This document shows positions 25,801-39,514 of a DNA stretch of 64,000 bases, piece by piece (position 1 is the stretch's first letter; each line of letters starts with the position of its first letter). Location of the stretch: the NCBI RefSeq assembly GCF_023159225.1, contig NC_063166.1:44571149-44635148 (forward strand), read 5' to 3'. The DNA comes from Perognathus longimembris pacificus (Eukaryota > Chordata > Mammalia > Rodentia > Heteromyidae). The notes beneath the pieces are model-generated. The model made no database searches. It saw only the letters and a list, made by a program, of their open reading frames with translations, and was not told the DNA's origin. A program made the translations under genes and the position numbers.

Positions 25801-28800
25801 GCAGAGTGCTAACCTTGAGCAAGAAGAAGCCAGGGACGGTGCTCAGGCCCTGAGTCCAAGGCCCAGGACTGGCCAAAAAAAAAAAACTACTTTATGACTC
25901 AATGGTAGATGCATGTCATTGTAAAATTTCAAAACCAATATAAAAAGTCAACATCAATAGTTACCTTTGAGCCCATCACAGGTGGCTTATATCTGTAATT
26001 CTAGCTACTGGAGAGGGTAAGATTTAAGAATCACAGTTTGAAGTCAGTTGGGAGATACAACTTGCCATACTCTGTTATCTACAATTAATCAGCAAATAGC
26101 TAGGAAGTGTCGCTCGAAGAGTAGAATACCAATTGGAGAATTGAAGAGGGGCAAAGCAAAGAAAAAAGGTCTAGAGTTCAAGCTCCGGTATAAGAGGTAG
26201 GGGGAAGAGAGTGAACCCTACGGAAAACTGTGTGCTTTGGTGATGGTACCTCAATGTAATCCACTGATTTTTTTTTTTATTATTGTCAAGATGAGTTTTG
26301 TTTTGTTTTTGGCCAGTCCTGGGGCTTGAACTCAGGGCCTGAGCACTGTCCCTGGCTTCTTTTTGTGCCACTTCTGGCCATTTTCTGTATAAGTGGTGCT
26401 GGGGAATCGAACCCAGGGTTTCATGTATACGAGTTGCCACTAGGCCATATTCCCAGCCCCCTATTGTCAAGATGATGTACAGAGGGGTTACAGTAACATA
26501 CTTAAGGTACTGAATACATATACATTTCTTATCATACTTGTTACCCCTTCCTCATTTTTCTCTCACCTTCCCTCCCTGACCGCCCCCCCCCGCTTTAATC
26601 ATGTTTTTAATCTTTCCCATGATGGACATTGTCATTCTAGTCTACAATGCTCATGAACTCTATGATTATTAACAATAAAGCAATTCCTTCCAGGTCAGGT
26701 GATATGTACATTTCTTTCCTTTTGCTTAGTGTAATCTGATCCTTTTTTTCTCTCATTTCTTCCCTCCTCTCCGCGGCCCTTGAGTTGCTTAGTTTGCTCT
26801 CATCAATGTCCACTGCAGCTGTCGGGCCCCCTCTACTGTATTTTTTTTCCCACCCAATTTCCACTCATTCTGTGACCTCCTCCCAGCTTTCCTCAGATGT
26901 GCATGTGTCTACACCATATGTGGGGCAAAGAATATAGGGTCCTCTAAATACTATGACTAATTTAGAAAAATTCCTTTGCTTCCTTATCTTGGGAGCTCTT
27001 TTCAGTCTGGATATTGATTTATGTACATATGAATTAGTGTTTGGGTTTACTTGTTGGTGCTTTTCTTCCAAGACTGACCTTTTTTTGGTCTCACTGTGAA
27101 TTGGTATCTTGGGTCCTGTTTTCTTTGTCATGTCTCTTTGTTATTTGAATCTAACACCCGCATATCAGGGAGACTGTGCCCCATTTGTCCCTATGTTCTA
27201 GGCTTGTCTGTTCAACATGATTTGTTCTAGTCCTATCCATTTCCCTGCGAATGCCATTATTTTATCATTCCCAATGGCTGTACAGAATTCCACTGTGTAC
27301 AGGTACCACAGTTTTTGGATCCATTCATCTGTAGTGGGTCATCTGGGTTGTTTCCATATCTTGGCTATTGTGAATAGTGCAGCAATGAACATGGGGGTGC
27401 AGGTGTCTTTGTTGTATCCTGGATCCTGTTGCTCAGGCTATATTATGCCTAGGAGCGGTATGGCTGGATCATAGGCTATGTTTATGCTGAGTTTTTTGAG
27501 GAACCTCCAGACTGCTTTCCAGAGTGGTTGTACTAGTTAACATTCCCACCAGCAGTGCAGTAGGGTTCCTCTTTTTCCACATTCCGTCCAACATTATTTA
27601 TTGTCTGAGTTCAGAGTATAGGCCATTCTGAATGGATTAAGGTGGTATTTCAGGGTTGTTTTCATTTGCATTTCTTTTACTGCCAGTGATGCTGAACATT
27701 CCCTCATGTGTTTCTTTGCCATTTTTATTTCTTCTTCTGTGAAGTCTGTCTTTATCTCCCTTGCCCATTTAGTGATTGGTTTATTAGGTTTGGGAGGGGT
27801 TAGTTTCTTGAGTTCTCTGAGGATGATGGATATTAGGCCTTTGTCTGCTGCATTGCTGGTGAAGATGTTTTCCCAATTGGTTGGCTGTTTTTCTAGTTTA
27901 ACAGCTATGTCTTTAGCTGTGCAGAAACTTTTTGTTTTGATGTAGTCCCATTTGTCTAGTCTCTCTCCAATCTGTTGTGCCCCTGGAACTTTGAGATTTC
28001 ATCTCACCCCAGTTAGATTGGCCAACATTGAGAATTTGAATAACAACAAATGCTGGTGAAGATATGGGAAAAAGGGAACTCCATTGCACTGTTAGTGGGA
28101 ATGTAAACTACTACAATCACTCTGGGTGACGTTGTGGAGGTTCCTCAAAGAACTAAATATAGAACTTCCCTATAACCCAGCCATACCACACTTGGGCATT
28201 TACCAAAACATTCCAAGTCAGGAAATGGTAAAGACACTTGGACATCTATGTTCATTGCTGCATTATTCATGATAGCCAAGTTATGGAAACAGGTCAGGTG
28301 CCCAACAATAGATGAGTGGATCAAAAATATGTGGTACATATAAACAACTTATGAGTAAAATTTGATGAATTTTACTCTTCCATCAGAAAAAGCTTGTCTT
28401 TTGCAGGGAAATGAATGCATGTGGTATAAAACCAAGTTAAGTGAGATAAGCCAAGCTTGCAGTGACAGTGCATTTTTCCTCTTATGTGGAAGCTAGATCT
28501 AAAATACAACTGGATGTGAAAATTTATACATGTCTCTAGGCATTCACATACAAAAAGTGAGGCTAAACTGGGTTTTTTCTCAGTCAGACTTAGGAGGATA
28601 ATCTTTGGAGAGGAACTCAAAGGCATATAACTCTGCTGAACACTTAATATTCAATTTATGGGAATAAATTCAAGAAAAAGGAAACATGAGGTTTTTGTTG
28701 GTGGTGGTAGTGATGGAGGTGCCATTTGTTTCTGCTTTTGAGGTTTTTTGTTATAATTGCTTTTTGTTTTCAGAGGTAAGGCAAAGGAAGGGCACAGAAA

Positions 28801-30426
28801 TGGAGAGAGGAAGAGTGAACAAATGAAGTCATGGTGCTCAGTAGACACTATGTGGAAAATGAACTGTGCATTTTGTGGGCAGGAACAGGAAGGGGGAAAC
28901 TGGGGGAAAGCAAAGGAAGGGGTGACTGTCAAAAAATGTACTCATTACCTGACTTATGAAATGCTAACCACTCTGCACAATAATAACAACAAAATTATAT
29001 TTTTAAGTCTGTTAAATAGAAGTCATAATACAATATGGAAGAAGGTGATGTGTAAAAAAAGGAAATTTACTTTTAAAGTTTATTACTTTAGTACTGAGGA
29101 CAATGTGAAGAATATAATCCTTTGGTGTAAACAAAACTCTCGGTTTTGGTCCTGAGGCTTGAAATCAAGGCCTCAGTGCTCTGAGCCTTTCTGCTCAAAG
29201 GCTAATGCTCTACAACTTGAGTCACAGCTTCACTTGCAACTTTTTGATTGTTAATTGGAAGTAAGAGTATCCTCATGATCTTTCCTGCCCAGGCTGGCAT
29301 CAAACTTCAATCCTTCAATCCTCCTAAGTAGCTAGGATTGCAGGAATAAGTCACTGGTGCCCAGCAAACCCTATTTGGAAGGCTTTTACAGGGTATAAAA
29401 AAGTGTTGAAAAACTGCAGCTTTCAAAAAAGTCAAAGTACATGGAAGTTCATTGTTTTCCTGTTCTATATCTACTTTTCTTTTAACTCTGGGCCTGGGCA
29501 CTGTCACTAGGCTCTTTTTGCTCAAGGCTTGAGCCACAGAGCCACTTCAGCTTTTTCTGTGATTAAATGGAGACAAAAGTCTCACAAACTTCCTGCTCAG
29601 GCTGGCTTTGAACTGTGATCCTCAGATCTCAGCTTCCTGAGTAGCTATAATTACAGCCACTAGTGCCTGGCTGTTGTTTTTAATACACAAACAAACTAGT
29701 AACTCCACAGACCACTTACTTAGGGTAGTACCTTAATTCCAGTTTTTCTAACCTCATCGAATCAGTACCTTGTGTCCATCAAAGACATCAAGTACTCTCT
29801 CCTTACACTCCTGAGTCTCAGGCCTGTGGTTACCCTCCTTTAAGCATCTGAGTTTCAATAATCGTAAATATCTCAGTTTCCATGTATTTTTATTGTTATT
29901 ATACAGAGGTGTTACAGCTATAAGTAAGATAAAGAGTACATTTCTTTTTCAACAATGTCACCCCTTTCTTCTCTCTCTCTCCCATTTTTCCCTTCCCAGC
30001 CCTACCCATAAGTTGTATAGTTCATTTTTGATATAGTATCTAGTGAGTACCACTAGTGCATTTTTCATCCTTTGTCCCATTTCTGTGTCCTCCCTTGCCC
30101 TCCCAAAGACAGATAAATGAACAAACAAGACAAAACAAAAAGAAAACAAAAACAGCAACAAAAAAAACCAAACTCTTTTTCCATTTCCTGGAGTTTATGT
30201 ATTTATATGAACAGATGCACATATGTATTGTGCCTTTGGGTTCCTCTACTAAGAATATCCTCCTCATTTGTGGTAGCTAGAATGTGCCTATAAATCTACA
30301 AGTAAACACACTGGATGGTAAATATAAACAAATAAAAATAAATATTTTGGGACATGAGAAATTATACACATCTCTAGGCACCTATACACAGTGATATATA
30401 TATATATATATCCACACATACATACA

Positions 30427-30462
<36 letters not shown>

Positions 30463-33400
30463 TATGGAGGAGTATAAATATTTCTGGGTCTTGAGGGATG
30501 TACCTGTTTCATGTAATTGCTTTCTTTGTATTTTACCTTTTCACATTTTTAATTCATCAACATCCATTTAGCAATCTGTATAGAGGTTAAGTATATTTAA
30601 TCTGAAATGCTCCCAAGATCTGAAACTTTTTTAGTAGCATCATGATGTCATAAATGAAATTCTTTTACTTCACAAGCAAAATTGTTTTTAAAAATTATAT
30701 AAAACCCATCCAGGTACTGATGGCTTATGGCTGTAATCCTAGCTACTCAAGAGGCTGAGATCTGAGGATTACAGTTTGTTTGAAGTTAGCCCAGGCAGGG
30801 AAGTCCATGAGGTCTTTTTTAATCTTTAATCACCAAAAACCTTGAAGTAGAGGTGTGGCTCAAGTAGTAGAATGCTAGCCTTGAGCACAAAAGTGCAGGG
30901 ACAGTGCCCAAGACTTGAAGTCAAGGCTAAGACTAACACTGGCACTCTATCTATCTATCTCATTAGGTATAAAGTATATATATATATAAATATATATATA
31001 TACACACACACACACACCACATGGGTGTAAAGTATATATGAAACAAAATTAATGTTATGTTTAGCCTTAGGCCCCACTCTTCCAAATATAACATTATATA
31101 CATAGGAATATTACAACATCTGAGAAGCAAAACAAAACAAAGACAACCTAACAAATATGGCTGGCAGGGGGTATGAGGGACGAGGTAACAAACAGTACAA
31201 GTAATGTATCCAATGCCTAATGTATGAAACTGTAACCTCTCTATACATCAGTTTGATAATAAAAATTTGAAAAACAAAACAAAACAAATATGGCTGGCAT
31301 ATATTCTAGGCATGTGTATATGTAGAGTAATATAGATATAAAATACATAAATCTGTATACATATAATACACATACACTACTATTACACAGCCATAAAGAA
31401 AAATGAAATCATGTCATCTGCAGAAAATGAGTACAACTGGAAGACATCAATGAGACAAGTCAAACTCAAAATACAAAGTATCATATGTTTCACTCATATG
31501 TGGAAACAATATCTATAACACAAAAATATTCATGGACATGTATATATAAAGATGCATCCATTTACATAATTATAGACAGGATTAGATATAGACAGACAGA
31601 CAGATAGGATAAAAACACAACACTAATCTATGAGGCTACTTAAGCAAATATGGGAGAAAAGAAAGGGAAAAAGAGAATGGAATTACAGCTAAAATGGGAC
31701 GTGTCTTTTAAACCTTAGGAGGTGCATATCAAATATTTAGCAGGGAAATATCATAAGGTATACAATTTACTTTCCAATAGTTTTTGTTTTTTCAGAAGTA
31801 TGCGTATGAAAATGTAACCAAATACAGAAAATTCAAATATGGGAAATGACTGGTTATAAACACAGTAATGAGTGCTTACAGTGTATCAATTTTGTTGTAT
31901 GCTCAAAATTCTTCATAATAATAAGTATGGAAACTACTCACAACAAAGCTTGCAGAGATGCAATTAATCGATGGAGGTGGGGGGATGGGGAGAAAGAAAA
32001 GAACAGCAAAAACTGACCAAAATATGTAGGACAGTATTGCAGTGGAACAAAGGATGTTTTATATAATTGTACAGGCTTAATTGGCCATGAATTAAAAACA
32101 TAGATTAAAATGGGCATACTGCCATCTTATACAAAATAAATTACAGAATATAAAATAAACAAGTTACATGGAAAAATAACCAATGTTTTAAAATAAATGG
32201 AGGCTATTTTTGTAGGGACTGAACAACAGTCCTTATTCAAAACACTAAATGTGGACATCAAAAGGACATAGTAATTGATAGGAATATATTGTAATGAAGT
32301 ATGGAAATCTAATAATGAAATCCTCCTCTGTAAAATTAATGTAACCTAGTTTTGACCTACCACACCAAGACATTTAGAGCATTGATGCAAAAGATGCTAT
32401 TGAAAAAGAAGAAATGAAGTACTTACAAATATTAGCCAAAAAATTAAAAGGCCTATTTATTTAAATTTTTTTGCAGGTCCTGAGGCTTGAACCTAGGCCT
32501 AGGCTCTGTTCTTGATCTTCTTTTGCTCAAGGCTAGTACTCTACCCCTTGAGTTACACACAGTGCCTCTTCTGGATTTTTCTGAGTAGTTCATTGGTGAT
32601 AAGAGTCTCATGAACTTTCCTGCTCATGCTGGCTTCGAACTGTGATAGCTCGATCTCAGCCTCTTGAGTAGCTAGGATTACAGGTGTAGGCTATCAGTGC
32701 TGAGCAAAAGGCCTATTTAAAAAAAAAAAAATCAAACAGGGGCTGGGGATATGGCCTAGTGGCAAGAGCGCTTGCCTCGTATACATGAGGCCCTGGGTTC
32801 AATTCCCCAGCACCACATATACAGAAAATGGCCAGAAGTGGCGCTGTGACTCAAGTGGCAGAGTGCTAGCCTTGAGCAAAAAGAAGCCAGGGACAGTGCT
32901 CAGGCCCTGAGTCCAAGGCCCAGGACTGGCCAAAAAAAAAAAACAAAAACAAAAACAAAAAAAAAATCAAACAAATTACTCTGAAGCTCAATTAAAAAAT
33001 AAACTAGAAGTTGGTGCTAGTGGCTCATGCCTGCAATCCTAGCTACTCAGAAAGCTGAGATCCGAGAATCATAGTTTAAACTGTCCTGGACAAGAAAGTC
33101 CATGAGACTCTCATCTCCAACTGAGCACCAAAAAAGCCAGAAGTGGAGCTGTTGATCCAGTAAAGGGTGACAAAGCTCAGGGACAGTGCCTATGTCCTGA
33201 GTTCAAGCCCCAGGACCAATATCAAAAAATGAATAAATGAGAAAAAAATTAAACTTGTGGCTGGGTACTGGTGGCTACACCTGTAATCCTAGCTATTCAG
33301 CAGTTTGAGATCTAAGGATCACAGTTCAAAGCCACCCCAAGCAGTAATGACCATGAGACTCTTATCTCCAATTAGGCACAAAAAAGTTGGAAGGACAAAA

Positions 33401-33716
33401 AAACAGGAAGTGGTGCTGAGAACACTAGTCTTGAGCAGAAAACCTCACACAGTGCCCAGACCCTGAGTTTAAGCCTCAGGAGTGGCACAATAAATTAAGT
33501 ACACCCAAGGAGGGCAGGGTCATTGTTTGTTTCACTGGCCTTTCTTAAAGTTTACAAAAGCAGAAATGTCATTTCATCCATAAAAAATTTAATAATTAGA
33601 AAAGCAGGTATAGTGACTAGACCCTGTAATCCTAAGTATACTCATAGGATTCTAGGGGTTCATACTTTCTGTATCAGTATGAATCCTAACCAAAGGCTGA
33701 GTGCTGTCATCCCATC

Positions 33717-33756
<40 letters not shown>

Positions 33757-36700
33757 CGCGTGCGCACACACACAAACACATGCCACAATTTTAAAGCCAA
33801 ATGACAAATCAACAGAAAAAAATTAAATTCACAATATGAAGACCAAAGGACTTGTGCATGGTAGAGAACCTGCCCAGCAATAGCAAAGCCCTCAGTTCAA
33901 ATCCTGGCACAACCACCACTGGGGGAGGTGGCAGGGAGAACAAGAGCAACAGAACATATGACTGACTATATTTGAATGTATGTGATGTGTTGGGTGCCAG
34001 TGATTATTATTTTACACTTTACATGATTGAGTATAATGAACCTAATGGAAAAGTCTTCCTGTGTGAGAGCTTCTTGAAGGCAAAACTTGAATCCATTTGT
34101 GTTTTCAAATGAAGCTTTACAATTTAATAACACTTAAACTTTAGTAAAAAAATAACAGGTAAATGAAGTATGGGAAAGCCAAAATCCAAAGTATAACATT
34201 GATTAGTGTTAATTAGCACTACAGAGAAAATTCTTAAGTTTAAGTTCTTGACTTCTGGAAATGGGGGTGGGAACGTGCCTACATAGGTTTTGGAACTAAG
34301 TAGTGCCTTGCAATGGCTAGGCAGGCGTTCTACCAGATGAGCCATACCTTCAGTTCTTTTTGCTTTAGCAATTTCTCAGATAGGGTCTGGTACTTTTTGC
34401 CAAGGCTAGCCTTGAATAGAGATCACATTATCTATACTTTCATATCTAGGACTATAGATGTGTACCACTATGCCCAGCTGGTTCATTGAGACAGGGCCCT
34501 GCTAAGTTTATTTTGTTAGTGGCTGTTGGCCCCTAACCTTAGCCTCTGCAATCTTTACCTCCCAAGAACTATTGGAATTAGTAAGTTTTAAACACATATA
34601 ATAATATATTACAAACAACAACAACAACAAAAAATCTGGGTGCTCATGCCTGTAATCCTAGCTACTCAGGAGGCTGAGATCTGAGGATCGAGGTCAAAGC
34701 CAGCTTGGGCAAGAAAGCCCATGAGACTCTTATCTCCAATTAACCACCAGAAAACCAGAAGTGGTGCTGTGGTTTAAAGTGGTAGGGCACCAGCCTTGAG
34801 TTGAAAAGCTTATGGACAGCACCCAGGCCCCATAACCGACAAGCAAGCAAGCAAATGAAACGGTAGAGTTGCTTATTCTTTCTTGTTGAGAATCATACTA
34901 ACCTTCAAAATGGTAACAAGATATCAGTTCTTATTATGGATTATATTCACAGACGCTTAAGATATAAAAGATTTCCACTTTACCAACAGAGATGAAGATG
35001 GTAGCAACAGAGTAAAATAATTTTTGTACTTTTCCCACTTATTGAATAGGCAATCTGAGTAAGCTACTTAATTTTTCAAAATTACCATTGTTCATCACTA
35101 AAATGAAGATAATAAAGTACTTAAATGCTAAGAGAAAATCTACATTTAATTTTTTTAGTTATCTAAGATACAATAAAATAGATTTCTGTTATAATTTTGA
35201 CATAGGTTGGACTTCAATCTATCTACCTCAGCTTCCCAGGATCTAGGACTAAGGGCACGTACCACTCTCTTCACTGCTGATGTAAGGATTTTAGACAATT
35301 ATATACCTTAAGAAATGTCTATTTTAAAACAATAAGCAAAAAGAAAATACTGGTATCTAAATTACTATTATGAAGTTGCAAATATTATTTAGAAAACAGA
35401 TTAGTAAAGAGACTTTCCAGTAGTTGAACACTATCTGTTCACACCTTTAATCCTAGCTATTATTCATGAGGCTGAGATCTGAGAACTCTGTGACAATCCT
35501 ATCTCCAATTAATCACCAAAAAGACTTTCTAGTAGTCAATAATAAACTGCAGTAACATTTTTGAAATCTACATGTTACCAGGATTTTTCAGCAATGATAT
35601 ACTGGCATAGGCCTAATAATAGCCTTTAAAAAATGCTTCTTTGCTTAAAGATTAGCATACCAAAGCCAAAGTACAAAGCAATCTAATTCATATTAAAGTG
35701 AACACAAATGAGGGAGGGGGTAACAAGAAATGTACTCATTTTTTGTACATATATAACTGTGACCCCTCTGTACATCACCTTGACAATAAAATTACATTTA
35801 AAAAAAGAGTGAACACAAGTGTTATTACAGTTTGTTTTGTTTTGTAAGTACCAGGCATGAACTCAAGGCCTTGAATTATCATTTGGTTTGTTTGTTCATT
35901 GCTGGTACTCTACCACTTGAGTCATGCCTCTAGCTAGACTGAGTTTTTTTTTCCTAATTAATTGGAGATTGAGTCACTCAGACTATTTTTCCCAGGTTGG
36001 CTTTAAACCTCCAGCTCTCAGGATTAACATATGTGAGATATTGGTACACAGTCTAGTCTTATAATAACAGCATATCTTTAATTTTTTTTTGAGACAGGTT
36101 CTTTTTATATAGTTCAGGCTAGCTTAGACCTCTTCATCATACTAGCACTGCCTTCTGAGAGCCAGGAATATAGGTGTACCAATACATCTAAATAAAATGC
36201 TAAGACTGATATACCATCATCCTATATACAAATTACCATTAAAAAGAATGTAGAGTCTGATAAACGGAACAGTCATAGAGAACAATCTTCAAGTATTTGA
36301 AAGTATAGTATTAAGTTCTGAAGACATAGATTGTAATGTAACATAAGAAAGAATGAACTGGTACTTATTAGACACTAATCTGAAAATGAACTATACAAAT
36401 TGTAGATGGGGATGGGGAGGGAAAACCTGGGAGAGAGTGACAGAAATGGTGACATTGTCCAAAAAGAAATATACTCTTTACCTGACTTATGTAACTGTAA
36501 TTCCCTTTAGAATAATCATTTTTTTTAAATGAACTGGTACTGGGATGTAGGTCAATGGCAAAGTGCTTGCCTAGCAAGTGCAAAGTCCCAGTACCAAAAA
36601 TGAAAAGAGCAAAAAGAAAAATAAAATACAATTAAAAAGAAAATTAAATTAAAAAGAAAAATTAAAAATGAACGAATTGGGCTTATAAATTTTGACTTTG

Positions 36701-39466
36701 CCAAATGGGGGGAAAACTTTTTTTTTTTAAATCTCTGTATTTTCTAATTTTGTGAACTTTAAAAGTTTGTTCCAGGGCTGGGAATATAGCCTAGTGGCAA
36801 GAGTGTTTGCCTCGTATACATGAAGCCCTGTGTTCAATTCCCCAGCACCACATTATATAGAAAATGGCCAGAGGTGGTTCTGTGGCTCAAGTAGCAGAGT
36901 GCTAGCCTTGAGCAAAAAGAAGACAGGGACAGTGCTCAGGCCCTGAGTCCAAGGCCCAGGACTGGCAAAAAAAAAAAAAAAAGCTCGTTCTAAGAAACTC
37001 AGCATGGTAGTTCATGCCTTTAAATCATCTCAGGACTTGAAAGGCTGAGGCAGAGGAATTTTAAGTTTGAGGCCAATGGGCTTACATATCAAAAATTCAA
37101 TGTCAGCCTGAGCTTTGTAGCACAAAGCTATCTCAAAAGACCAAGAGTTAGAGACTTAGCTCAGTGGTAGAACATTTGCATACTACATGCAATCCCTAGA
37201 TGGAATCACTAGCACTACAAACAAGCAAACAAACAAACAAACAAATAATCTAAACAGTATTTCACCACAAATAATTGTTTTTCTTTTTTGTATGGGTACC
37301 AATTTTAAATATCTAAATATACTAAATATACACTTATACAAATTTCATCATTACAATTACTATAGATTTGTAACATCTTAACATCACATAGAATAAGTTT
37401 CCCTCTTTTTTGCTTAAAAAATCTTGAGTCTGATTCCATATTTATTCTTTAAAGCAGGAAATCTTTATTTTTTTATTTTTTGGCCAGTCCTAGGCTGTGA
37501 ACTCAGGGCCTGAGCACTGTCCCTGGCTTCTTTTTTGTTCAAGGCTAGCACTCTGCCACTTGAGCCACAGCACCCCTTCTGGCCATTTTCTGTATATGTG
37601 GTGCTGAGGAATCGAACCCAGGGCCTCATGTATAGGAGGCAAGCACTCTTGCCACTAGGCCATATTCCCAGCCCAGCAGGAAATCTTTAAAACAGGAAAT
37701 TCTACTCACTAATCATTAGCTTCTATAAAATTAGCTTGTAAAAAATCAAGTTGGGGGGCTGGGGATATAGCCTAGTGGCAAGAGTGCCTGCCTCGGATAC
37801 ACGAGGCCCTAGGTTCGATTCCCCAGCACCACATATACAGAAAATGGCCAGAAGCGGCGCTGTGGCTCAAGTGGCAGAGTGCTAGCCTTGAGCGGGAAGA
37901 AGCCAGGGACAGTGCTCAGGCCCTGAGTCCAAGGCCCAGGACTGGCAAAAAAAAAAAAAAAATCAAGTTGGGACGAAATGTTATTTTTAAGGTATTTGGA
38001 TTATCTATTCATGAACACAGTATATGCTTTAATTTAGTCAAGTCTTTCTTTTCCATGTTTTCAGAAAAAGTTATGACATTACCAAGGGTTACCATATGTG
38101 TTTATTCACTGCTGTTTCATAGGTCTGGTCAGTATTATCAATGAGATCTTAGTAAAAAGCTATTTAGAATCTTCAAAACGGTGAGACAAACTTGTCTATG
38201 TTCTTCTCCATGTGAGGCTTTAATTCAAGGCCTTCCACATGCTATGCAGGCTCTCCTCCTAGGCCTCTAGTTAAATTTCTCAGGTATTTGTTACCTCTCT
38301 GGCACTATGGTTTGCCAAAAATTAGTTTCAACTAATAATTTCAGACAATGAGAAAATCGCTAGCGAAAAACAATCAGGTAGAAAAAAAAAAGGTGCACAA
38401 CAGAACATAATGAACAGGGCTCATCTTGTTCTTTTCACAAGAAAATAATTTGTATGTTTAAAAATAACAGAATATTTATAAAAGTACTCAAAAGAAAGTA
38501 AACTTTATCAGTTGATTGTTTCTACATGTAGGAGGACTATACATGGTTTTGTTCCAAATTTTAATCTGGAACACATTAATTAGATGATGGAAAATTATCT
38601 ATTGGTATTATGATGAAAGAACCCTATGAGTCCAAAGGTCTTAATTCAAAGATTCTGCAACTCTAAAATGAATAAACAAATAAACTTCCTACAAGTAATT
38701 TAAAAATCAACATGTCTCTGCCAATACCAGGACATCTAAAGTTAAGTTTTCAAAGACTGACTGACAGCCAAGAATGGCATTAATTTCAGGAACAACATCA
38801 ATATCCTCTGTCTAGTAGCTTTTTTTCTTAGACAGAAAAATGGTCAATGAACCTAAATGAGCCATGGCAAACAAAGAAACAACAATGATCTACAGTTGCC
38901 AAGGAAAAGAAAGAAGGGGAAGTGGGGGTGGAAGGGAGGGGGAAGTAGAAGAGGAGGGAGAAGAGAAGGAATGAAAGGAAAATAATTTATTTTTATCAAA
39001 AGAACTATTGCTGGGCTGGGAATATGACTTAGTGTTAGAGTGCTTGCCTAGCATGCATTAAGCTCTGGGTTCAATTCCCCAGTACCACAAAACAGAAAAA
39101 GCCAGAAGTGGTGCTATGGCTCAGTGGTAGAGTGCTAGCCTTGAGCAAAAAACGCCCAAGGACAGTGCTCAGAACCTGAGTTCAAGCCTCAAGATTGGCA
39201 AAAAAACAAAACAAAATAAAACTATTGTCTATGTAACCCTCCTTACTCAGGAAGCATAGATCTGAGGATCACACTTCAAAGCCAGATTGGGTAGGAAAGT
39301 TCTTGAGATTCTTATCTCCAATTACCCACCAAAATGCTGAAAGTGGAGCTGTGGCTAAAGTGGTAGAGAACTATTAGTCTTGAGCAACCACCCCCCCCCC
39401 AACCCCAAACCCTCAAAACTCATGACAGTGATCAGGCCCTGAGTTCAAGCTCTAGGACCAGCACAC

Positions 39467-39514
<48 letters not shown>

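Noticed and set aside
25683..25882. tRNA-like box A and box B in SINE copies
   Set aside because: These are internal polymerase III promoters of the SINEs; no cloverleaf with a usable anticodon and acceptor stem is present.
27217..27945. Open frames of 80-85 codons at 27217-27474 and 27706-27945
   Set aside because: They are antisense readings of LINE-1 ORF2, not genes.
28757..29155. 132-codon open frame on the plus strand
   Set aside because: Lies in the purine-rich LINE-1 3'UTR; Lys/Glu/Gly-rich only because the DNA is A/G-rich.
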